DNA of 64,000 nt, taken from NCBI GenBank assembly GCA_036346405.1, contig CM070563.1:19573022-19637021 (forward strand), given 5' to 3'. The translations under genes were made by a program, and so were the position numbers. Of this stretch, positions 30,188-42,100 are shown in pieces. The stretch's first letter is position 1. Every line of letters begins with the position of its first letter. The DNA comes from Phyllostachys edulis (Eukaryota > Streptophyta > Magnoliopsida > Poales > Poaceae). The notes beneath the pieces were generated by a model. That model saw only the letters and a list, made by a program, of their open reading frames with translations. It did no database searches and was not told the origin of the DNA.

Positions 30188-33100
30188 TTAGCGCATCTTG
30201 GTGCCGTCGTCGGTGAGGTTCCCGCCACAGGTAGTAGTGGGCTGCCGTCGTCGGCGAGGTTCAACCGCCGTCTGACGGTAGTGGCCGCCAGACGTCTGCG
30301 AGGTTCCCGCCATTGCATCTTGAAGGGACGACGGTGGATCGCCCTGAGGCGGACCGGGCAGAGGAGGCGGTTGGATGTTCGGCTGCGGTGGATCGTTGTT
30401 CGTCTCCGTCTCCGGCGGCGGCGGCGGATCCGCGCCGTCGCCGACGATGGTGACGGCCCTCTTGAGCTTGTACTCGAGCCACGCCTTGAGCGCCGCCGCG
30501 TCGGCCTCGCCCTCGACCACCACCTGCCTCGTGTCCACGGACGCCGACACCCTCTTCACCCCTGCACACAAGACATCGATCGTACACGCACATGCATGGT
30601 CGAACATGGAGCCAGATCGATATACACACACATATACTCACTACCAGGAATCGCAGGAAACCTGACGGGCCGGAATTATACTGACGGGCCCGCAATGACC
30701 CGTCAATCTTTATCATTTTGGTGACGGGAATAGTAACTCTCTCAGAAAAATTCCTATTTTCCTGACGGTTATGATAAACCCATCAGTAAAATTCAATTTC
30801 CTGACGGGTACAGAAGAATGAGAGGGAAGCCTCCGGTCTTGGGGAGAGGAATCCTCCATTACCACAATGTCTTGTGGGAGATAAAAAAAGAGGGGAAAAA
30901 AAATAAAAGGGAGGGCTCCCACAAAACTGAGCAATTTCCCCAAATCCTCTCCCCGCCGCCCCAGCTCCATCGCGCCGCTCGACTCCACCCCGCCGCTGGA
31001 CTCCACCCCGCCGCCCCGACACCACCACGCCGCCCCGACTCCACCACGCCCCAAACACCACCACCACGCCCGACTCCACCCGCCGCCCTAGGTCCACCCG
31101 CCGCCCAGTCCAACCCGCCCACCGCCGCCGACTCCACCCGGCGCCCAGTCCACCCCGCGTCGACTCCACCCCGCCGCCCCGACTCCACCACGCCGCCTCG
31201 ACTCCACCCCGTCGGCCCAGCTCCGCCACACGGCCCCAGTTCCACCCCGCCGCCTCGACTCCACCACGCGGCCCCAGCTCCACCCCGGCGCCTCGTCTCC
31301 ACCCCGTCGGCGAGGAGGATCAGGAGAAGGAACGGCCACTGGTTTCTTGAATGCCCATTTGATTTGAGTAGGCTTCGCCTCTGTGTGTGGATGTGGACTC
31401 GCACTAGACAGTGTAACTTCGTAGTGTTTGGGCTGATCTGCGGATGTGATGGTTTCGGGAGTTCGGGAGGGCTCTCTTAGACTCTTACATATCGAGGTGC
31501 ATATCTGAGCGGTCTTCCTCGCCACCATCCCCAAATCTTGCCCGGATTGAGACACAGTAAGCACCCTCTCAAGATTGATTTTTAGCCTTCAAGAGAAAGA
31601 TAGTGTCTATGCCAAGATTGAGGCCGATTTTAATTTATTAGTTTTATGTGATGTATGGTATATTTCTTTCAGATCAGTATTCTCATAAGAAAGAGATCCG
31701 CCTCATGTCATCACTATGGATTTGGTCCGATCCAATTCGATGTGACCTCTCTAGTTATCTGAAGAAAAGATCCGATTCTCTGAGGTTCGGTATGAATACT
31801 AATAGGCTTGATTGTTACCACGATAGTTAGTACTTGTACTTAAATCAACTTAGTAATGATCCCAAGGATGCGAAATGGAGTTCATACTGCGGTAAAATGG
31901 ATGATGCTATTCAACTTGGTATTTTACATTAACAAGAATTTTCCACACACTATTTATTGAACAAAAGTGTCGATATGGATATCTATTACATACACGCACA
32001 AATAACACACCAATTGCCACAATTATTGTTCCCCTGGTCATGTCTTTGTTGTTTCACCGGTGCTTGCAACCGACACATTTGTATTCTCAAAATTTTCCTT
32101 TCCACGACTTCTCATGCTGAGACAGTGATTTCAGTGGTATGTTTTTCCCTGTATACATGTACAGATGTTTTGCTCCCTTTAATTAGATTGTTGAGGCACA
32201 AAATTAAATGTACACAAATTTCTTTGAAGAGTGATCTGTTCTTTGGCTGTCGTCGACTTTTAGTGAGGAGCATAATCGTATGCATGGCTCTATCTTCGAA
32301 GGCACTCACTCACTCTGCTCCCCTGGGGTGTGGTGGGAAGATCCGGAGGATAGATCGCCACTACTCAAGACTATAGTTAGTTTCTTGATGGAATTCCAAT
32401 CTAGTTAAGTGAAGAACAACACAACCTCATTAGCAGTAGAACACTACTAATTAATTCTTGGTAACGGCATCAATTAATCTCTACTTCAATACTACAAAAT
32501 AATCTCATGCAACTAGCTTAGTAGCACCAGTACTAGTGCATCATAAATTCGGATCAATTTTGACTACTCTTAAATAAACAAGATCATTTGCACCCTTCTT
32601 GGAACTCGTGTAGAATAATTCTCGATTCTTTAACACGCAATTTGAACTTGCATGTTACAATGCAATATTATACCTTAAATGAAGTGAATCAAAAGGAGAT
32701 AGTGGTCCACCTTGGGTTGAACATCTTGCTTTGTAGGGATGTAGAGACTATACACTTGCGCCGGTGAGAGTGCGTTTTATTTTCTCCGTTGTTTGCGGGG
32801 CATAGTATAGAATCTTGTCTAATAAATTGCTATATGCCATGGTGGTTTAATCTTAAATTGGGCTCAACACTATAGGATGCAACATACCTAGTTTTAATAA
32901 ATATAATTTTGTACCTAATATATTCTTGTTGTACACACAGAACTATTTCATGGCAGACCATGAATGGATGTATAGTGGCTGGCGGCGTGGTAAAGCTCCC
33001 TCAAATGAATGGATTGAACAAACTACAGTTCTTAGATCACGCGTTCTCAAATCCTAGGGAAGTTGAAGGTGACACCATTAAGTGTCCATGTGCAATGTGC

Positions 33101-36100
33101 GAGAAGTATTTTAGGCTGTGAGCAAATTGTAGAGTTGCACTTAAGTAAACATGGGTTTAGGTCAAACTATCAAACATGGACAACACATGATGAACACGAC
33201 CCTTCAATAGATCACGAGGAAATCAATGAATGTAATCGGATGGACAATTTGTTGATTGACCTAGGCGAGACCATCCACGAGAATTGATGAGGAGCCAGCG
33301 GCCTCGCGAGCTTTCTATAGAATGGTCGCTAAGCGGTGATTTAACTAGTCCATGAGAACACAACACACTCAAGTCATCTGTCATTGCCGCTCGTTTGCTA
33401 GCTATGAAGTCACAATACAATATGTCAATTGCACACTATGACGATGTATTACAGATAATTCATGAACTTTTGCCTCGAGTCTAAGTTGTCAGAGGACTTC
33501 TACCGTTCAAAAAAGTTGTTAGAGGGTCTCGGAATGCCTTATGTGAAAATTGATGTGTGCTATAATAGCGCATGCTTTCTTTGGAAAGACAATGAGCATA
33601 AAGACAAGTGTGACTTATGTGATACCTCTCGCTCGAGGTAGGCCATAATAAAGTCCCACGTAAAGTATTACCGTACCTCCCCATGATAGATAGACTACAA
33701 AGGTTGTATGCACACAAGGAGACAAAAAAGCTAATGCGGTCACATAGTCGATCAACGCTGTAAGATGGTGCACCCATGTGATGGGGAAGCTTGGCAACAA
33801 TTTGACGAGGACTTCCCAAACTTTGCAAGTGATCCTAGAAATGTGCGTCTTGCTATAGCAACTAATGGTTTCACATCATTTAGTTTGGGTGCTGCTCCTT
33901 ACTCATGTTGGCCAGTGTTTGTGGCTCCATTAAATATTTCACCGGGCATGCTCTTGAAGTCAGAGTACATATTCCTTGGTCTTGTTATCCCCGGCCCTGA
34001 ACATCCTGGGAAAAAATTAAATATTCTATTACAACCTTTAGTTGACGATCTTATCAAGTTGTGGGAGGGGGTACAAACATGGGATGCTTCACTTAAGCAA
34101 AACTTTACAATGCGGGAGCATATCTATGGTCGATTCATGATTTCCTGCATATGGTATGTTTCTTTGGTTGGAGCACACATGGTTCGTTTATGTCGAGAAT
34201 GCTTGTGTGACGGTAAAGCATTTCAACTCCGTAATGGTCGCAAGGCTTCTTTGGTTTGATTGTCATAGGCGCTTCCTACCTAGAGACCATGAATTGAACC
34301 CAAGGTAATGCATTTGAAAGAACACAGTGAGTGCTTGAGGAGGCACCTAGGCATTTAAGGGAGAGGAAGTCGAAGCCCAAATAGACAAGTTTGTAGGTGA
34401 TCTGAAAAACTTTGGTAAACTTCACCATTGGACCCACAAAAGTTGCTTTTGGCAACTTCCATACTTCAATAAATTAAAGCTTGACACAACATTGATGTGA
34501 TGCACAATGAGAAAAATGTTCTTTGAAGCTATATGGAACACATGCTTTGACATACCCGACAAGACCAAGGATAATGTGAAGGCGGACAAGATTTAGCCGA
34601 GATTTGTCACCGTCCTTCACTTGCACTTGGAGTTGAAGAACAATGGGAAGTGGCACAAGCCTAGGGCACCTTTTGCATCAATAATAATGACAAGACAACC
34701 ATCCTTAAGTGGTTTCAAATATTGAAGTTTCGATGGATATGCATCCAATATCGGTAGGTGTTAACCTTCTACAAAGGAAGATATTTGGCCTCAAAAGTCA
34801 TGACTTCCATATATTCATGGAGCGTTTGCTACGATTGCATTAGTGGCTTCCTTCACGAAAATATATGGCTATGTTTGGTGAGCTAAGTTTTTCTATAGGA
34901 AGTTGTGTGCTAAAGAGATTAGCAAGGATGACATAACCTCACTAGAACGGAATGTTGCAGTGCTTCTATGCAAACTAGAGAAAATATTTCCTCCTGGGTT
35001 CTTTAATCCTATGCAACATCTAATCATACATCTTCCTTATGAGGCTCGACTAGGAGGCCTGTCTTGGCCCGTTGGATGTACCCATATGAGAGGTAAAATA
35101 AGTAATACCACTATTTTATCTTTCTATCCTAATGATATATGTAATTAATTGGTTTACTCTATGTAGGTACATACAAAAATTAGGAAGAAAGTGCGGAATA
35201 AGGCTCGAGTTGAGGGTTCTATTGTTGAGGCTTACCTAGTTGAGGAGGCTACAAATTTTCTATCACTATATTTTAACCCTAAAGTTCGGTCAATTAGAAA
35301 CAAGACACCTCGATGCGATGATGGTGCCTCCACATTTCAAAGTTTATGTGACCTTGTCATATTTCAATACCGGTCGATGCATTAGCCCTCGTGGTCGTCG
35401 TGATCTCTGTGAGAAGAGTACAAGGTTGCTTTCTTGTACATATTGACAAATGTGCGAGAGATGGATGATTACTTCGTGTATGTCTGAAATTATGCAACCC
35501 AACTCACATTTCTTTAATTATATTTACGTAATTATAACTAATTCTTTTTATGTAGTAAATTTTGTAAAGAACATTGGAAGAGCGAGAATGAAACCAACGG
35601 AAAAGCAACTTCGATTTAAGGTTAAATGGTTGGAAATCGAGTCGCCCTATGCATCCACAGGCCCAATTTTTTGATTGGTTCAAAACTCAAGTAATTATCG
35701 TCAACACCGGAGAAACATCTTTGTAGCAATCTGAAATCACCTAAAGCTAATACAATTAATTGTCTATTTGCGATGTATGAAGTTATCTACTATTTCTAAT
35801 ACCTTCGCCAAATGTCTTACGGTTTTCGCACAAGAGTTGCCACTTATGGATGCTATGATGTGAATGGATCTGATTTAAGCTCATCAAAGTATGAGAGTGG
35901 GAAATCTGGATGACTACAACTAACAATGGTGTTTGTGTGTCTAGTGTTGACGAGAACAACAATATGTTGGAGTATTACGGTGTCATTGCGACATCATAAA
36001 ATTACTTGGGAAGGCGGTATGCATCTTGAGTGGTTTTATTTGATTGCCATTGGTTTGACCCAACACCAAATGGAGTTAAGCGAACTGAAAATTTGGGCTT

Positions 36101-39100
36101 GATAGAGGTCAATCACACATCCAGGCTTTCAAATTTTGATCCATTTGTCATGGCAAGTCAAGTTACACAAGTCTATTATCGCCATACCCGTGTAAGACTA
36201 GGCCGGATATATTGGATTGGTGGGTTACATATCATGTAGCCCCACATGGATATATTCCTCCAAATAGCACCGATGGTGGTTTCAACCCTCCTGAAGGACC
36301 AATACAACAAATGGAGTTCTATCAGGAGGATGGTTTGCAAGGCACCTTTGTCATCGACTTAGGGAATGACTTCGAAATTACACTTCCGTTGATCTCAGAC
36401 GAAATAACAAATCCAAGAGATTTGGAAATTTTGCAACACAAGAATGTTGATCCTCAAAAAGAAATTGTTGAAGATGAAGATGAATATGATGAGGATGAAG
36501 ATGAGGAAGATGAAGATGAGGAGCTCCAACCTCCAACTTATGATCCAAATGATTTCTAAATTTTTTGTTGTTGTGCTTCAATTGTTTCTTGCAAAATACC
36601 TTGTGTAGTTTGTACATGTTTGTTTGATGTTTGGAGTGGACTATTGGAACTACCAATTAACTTGTTCTCTGTTTCATGCTATCTCTTTGTTTTGATTTTC
36701 CATGTGGTGCTAACAAATGGTCATTTGATTGCATTTTATTTCATGCTTTTTATATCTAAATATTGATAAATTGGCACTAACATCATATTTTAACAATGTA
36801 GGATATGAGTCATATTCATCCTGCTCGACGTGGAGGTCGCTAACTTTGGAGGTTGTACCTCGGAGAGGAGAAGTGCTTCAGTACCAACAATAGTGACAAC
36901 ATTTCACAAAGGGCGAGTGGTGGTGGCGATAATTGCGATGGCAATGGCTCCCAAAGAAGCAATGAAGTTGCTCAACAAAGGGGAGAAAGAAGAAGTCGCG
37001 GATCAAATTACATATCTTGTCGGCGTCTTGAGAAGATCGCCATAATACACGAGGGTGACAAGTGAGTACAAACCGCATTGATGCATTATATTTTGATCTC
37101 TTTTTGGAAAAAAGGAGGTTATGATTGCTCACACCACTATATTTTCTTTGCATACCTTGTAAGTGGTTAATTCTGTGTAGGCAATTCAAGTATACCAATT
37201 ACCGGCCAAGAAAGACTACACATATCAAGCCTGACTTGGAGTTATTCTCAAACATGAGTACCCGGTGTTGTGGGCGACAAGGATGAGCACGGTACTATCT
37301 TCAATACCGTCCTGCATTGACATGGGATGATTATTATGTCAATGAAGGCGATGAGGAATAACCGCCGCAGGTCGAGTAAAGCGAGAGTTTTGGGTAACTA
37401 ATATTTACTTGTTAGTTCATATCGTAAATACTTTAGTCTACTACTAACTAGTAACTACCATTGTCCCTTATGTAGCATTTGTTTGAAGTCGGCATAAGCG
37501 ACAAGGAAGAAGCGGATCTTGTGTTGAAAATTATGTTGTGGACCGTGTGAAGCGGATGATGTATCAAGCTCGTGTTGATGCGGTCAAGGAGTACTCTGAA
37601 AAACAAGGAGAGGATATTGACGACGTGTTGGCACGTCCAAGGAACTCGGATGAGCAATACTTGGATGGCAAGATTTGGTGGTGCAATGACATAGTATGGC
37701 CACATCTTTGTCGTAATTGGTGCACCGAGCAATTCAAGACAAAAGCGAAAGAGAGGCCAGAAGCACGGTTGAAATCGGCGATCTTTGCTCAAAATCGAGG
37801 AGGTTAGCGACCATACATGGAGACCCAACAATACCTGGTATGAATCAAGCTTTTTAGACCATGACAATTAACAAAACATGTCGCATTACAACTTATAACA
37901 CTATTCAAGGCTATAACTTAGAGTTTCACCATATTGTAGGAACACAAATATGGACCACAGAAGGCTACTTGGCTAAACACATATGCTGTGATGAAGTCAG
38001 GCATGAAAAATGTGGATAGTAGTGGTAGTAGTGGTCCAGTCAGCAGCCACAAAGCACAAAAATACATTGTAAGTGCTCCCTTGTTTGTATTCTTACAAGT
38101 GAACTTAGCTTTCAGGAAAGATGCTTAAATGTTGCTTTTGTTCTAGAATGATTATTCTGCTGCTGCTGCGGCTCAATATGAAGATGATTGGGAGCAGCGA
38201 CCACTCGATGGAAGCATATTGTACAACATCAACGGTGGCATGCCCCATGGCCGTGTACCAATAGCGAATGGTGCTATCAAGAAGAATCTTTGTTCTAGCA
38301 ACCGCCAAATCAAGAAACATCGGGCCATCAATTCCACCGCTTATCGAAATGTGGTTCGACATAATCAAGAACTACTCGGACACAAGAAGTTCACCGCGGA
38401 TGATCTTGGTAATAATGTCCACCTCCCATATTTCCATTGTTAACTCGTGTTGTCAATATGTTTACCTTTATACCTTGATCACAGATAATTCCCAGTAGTA
38501 TTTTGCTTGAAAAGTTTTCTTCCTAATAATAATTGCATGTGTATATATAGCTGTGGAAGTAGAAACCTTTTCTTCTTTACTTACCAAACAAAATAAAAGT
38601 AAGTCCCGTACCCTGTTCTCCAAGAATATGTGATATTAAGCTTCCTGCAGGTGAAAGCATACAATGCAAGTTGATCAAGCAAATATCAAACACAATGGGC
38701 AACCTTAATTAATTTATTAGTTGCCACGGTACATATAATTTGCTCCCATTAGTATGCCAAGTGTATAACAGAGTTAGGAGCAATCTTTATTCGAGTGATG
38801 ACAAGTAAAGAAGAAGTTTTGTGCGCTCAATCATTGAACACACAGCATATACATGACAACAAGTAGGGTCATGTGCTCGGTGTCATTGGAAAACAATTTA
38901 TTACTACTGATTCATTTTGTACAAAGAAAATTAAGTTGTACACATTTTGAGTAAATAAATCATGCGATTGATTCAACCTTCTATTATAACTCAACACTCA
39001 TGCGAATACGTATAAGTTGGATTGTTCTATGATTTTTTTTGGGAGTTTTATCCTGTAACTAAAACGTACTCCCTCCGTATTAAGTTAGTTAACGCCGCTG

Positions 39101-42100
39101 TTACTAGCTAACTACTACTCCAGCGATAACTATTAAAAACCGAAGGTAGTATGTAGGAGTTTTATCCTGTAACTAAAACGTATGACAAAGCTTTCCTAGT
39201 TACCCCAAACTGATATGGAGTATACTCCTAATTAGACAAAACCAGCAAATTAAATTGCAACAGATATCATCTGCTCCATATTTCCATATATATCGATTGC
39301 AACTAGCATAGCTAGCATGGGCATGCAAGAGCAACGCTTCAAGATGCTTTTGAAAAGTGAAGACACAACTACATTTCCTTATTTTAGTCCCCCAGTATTG
39401 TTGACTAGCTTCAATTCTTTTTTACTTATATAATTAAAGGAAATCTGTTCCTACTTGTTATCTTGATGCTATGTCATGCAGACTGTACTCCTGCATGCAT
39501 CCGTGGACCCATCTATATGTCAGATAAATGACTAGTCACTCATAGTTAGGCCTTTCTTATGCAATTTCTTGAATTGGAGCACAAGGTAGAGTTAGTGAGA
39601 TTAATACTTCATTGTGCAATGATCTTTTGTCATAAATTTACAAGAGATGCATGCATGATAATTAATATATCCTCTCTTCATCCTGGCCCTAGCAAGCAGC
39701 AACAATTGCACTGATGCCCCCACATGGATGCACTAATTCCAAACCTTTGGCCACTGCTCCATCATGAGTGCTTCCCCTTGGTAGCTGTTCCTTGTGTCAA
39801 TGATGTGAGGAGTACATACACCTCAATTATGGAGTTTGTGTGGGATCTTGCTTGGGTTTCGTTGTGTCGGTGGAGCGAGATTCCGGTGAGATTTTGACAG
39901 ATTCGTCTTTACCAGGGTTTGGATCTGGGGTTGGAGGCAGTGTTGGGCCTGTATTAATGGGTTTTTTTTTGTGTCCGAATTTTGATGGTTATTTAAGGGC
40001 TGGAACATTTCTCTCTTTGTTTTCTAGTCGAGAAATTAGATTCTGGGCTAGTTCTTGGTGCTAGATCTACTAATATTTTACGAAATTTTAGAAGGATATT
40101 TCTTGGTCTCTGAGAATGATGCTTGGATCGATAGTAGTTCTTCAATCAAATGGGCATTGCCACTGTGAACTTTTTGTCATCTTTGTGATATATTTTTTCG
40201 GTTTACTTATCAAAGTGAATATTACTTTGCTCATAAGTTTAAGTCGGAGTTGGGGGCTAAATATCTTGCAAATCGATTGTTGGAGTAGAATGGTCTGAAA
40301 AACACTTTTCTTGTCGTTCTGGTTTAAGGGAAATGGAACACTACTTTATTCCAACAAAAACATGTCATCAAGTTTTATATCTGAAACTTGTAATGGGCTA
40401 CTAGGGCCAAATCTTTCCCTTAATGTATCTTTTGCTTAGTTACCACGGCTAGTTTTTGGTACTCAAAACTTGTCATGTTACCCTGCTTAAATTATGGTAC
40501 GGGACACGGCGTTCATTTCCTTTCCTACATCACCTTTAATGAGCCTTTATTTCAATAACTTGTGTCCTAGAATGTTCTTTGCCATTGATTGAGAGAAATT
40601 TTTGAATCATGACATGAAGGACTATCTCATTATTCTCTGTTTATGATTTTTGTATGTCTTGCATGTTTTTGCTCTATTGTCGAAAATGGAAATAGTGAAT
40701 AATTTTTTATCTTCTTAGCAATAGTCATTAGCTTTGTTATGCGCTACCATGGTAAACTTCAAATTGAAAAAAAAGTATGCTACACTAACTTTTCTTTCAA
40801 GAGTTGGTTCTTGTTCTAATATGTTTTTGTTGCGTTGTCCCATGCATCAAATTTTAAATTTCTAAGTAGCTCATATTTTTACTATAGTGTTGTAGAAACT
40901 ACGTGAGTTCATCATACGAAAACAACCAAATTAAGATTCAAATTAATTTTCGGAGTGCAGAATTCAACAAATGTACTAAGATATGCAACAAAATACTGAT
41001 GTACATGCGAACTCGATCAGTTTGGACTTTGAAGCATTACTGTGTACATTTTATATATATTCTCTTGAAATCCAATTTCTTGATGTGCCTGTGTTTGCAA
41101 GCATATATATGCATGCATGTAGAAGGAGAAGTGCCACCGACACAAATGTCACCACAAGAACTAAATTTTCATAAGCGCACTAGGCTCAACATTAAGTACA
41201 TATATATAGCTTCAAAACAAGTACATCCAAAAGTAAGTACAAATAACTTCAACTTCAAAACAAGAAAACCGGATGCTCCGGAGTCTCTATGACCATGTAA
41301 ATGTATGCAACCACTACCTTGTGCCCTCTCAAAAGATAGACATAGTAGCCAAACCTTTTAGGCGCACTATAGTACATCATGCAGAGAGATGGTCTTGCAC
41401 GTATTGCTTCCATGACACCTAACTTGTCGGATCTCATGTCCTTGATAGTGGATAAGACATGGTAGAATAACAAGCTTCTCATCATCGGTCTCCGCCTAAC
41501 TAATTAAGGCCTGACCAAACTTACAGATATCCTTGCATTGACATGCTTCATTCCTTTTAAGAATGTCGCTTGGTTAAAGTGTATCGTACACATACTTAGT
41601 TAACTTTACTCATCATTCTTGGTGGTTTAATCTTAGTTAAGCTGTACTCATCATTATTCAATTCCTTTAATAGGTATATTAGCTTTGCTTTGCATGGAAG
41701 TATATATATATCAACATCTTATTGGTTTGGAGTGGGACATACCATTTCATTGTGATGTATTCATGATATATGGGGATAATAAAGCTTAGTCAGTAATGAT
41801 TGATGAATTTTACGAAGATAACGAGGTCACTTGTCTTGGCGATCAACATTACGAGCGGTTGTAGATTTTTTTCCTAAAAAACACATTACGAAAGGTGTGG
41901 TCGATGTAGAACAGATTAATTTATGGCATATGCCGTATATGTATGTGTCATAATTACGTGATTATTGGTATAGTACATATAGGTTTTGGGGCGAATTACA
42001 TACAATATTTTTTAAAAAACACTTTTTTCTTCTTTTAAAGACCTTTTAATTAGAAGCAACCAATTCCCTTTTGTCCTGTCCTTTTCCTTCGAGGAACCAC

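Noticed and set aside
30783..31564. Long Gly/Trp/Arg-rich and Pro-rich ORFs on both strands
   Set aside because: They only translate the GACTCCACCCCGCCGCC minisatellite of CACTA 2; no start context or conserved domain.
41255..41485. Minus-strand 76-codon ORF in CACTA 2
   Set aside because: No recognised relative, no splice or start support; could be captured DNA but cannot be shown.
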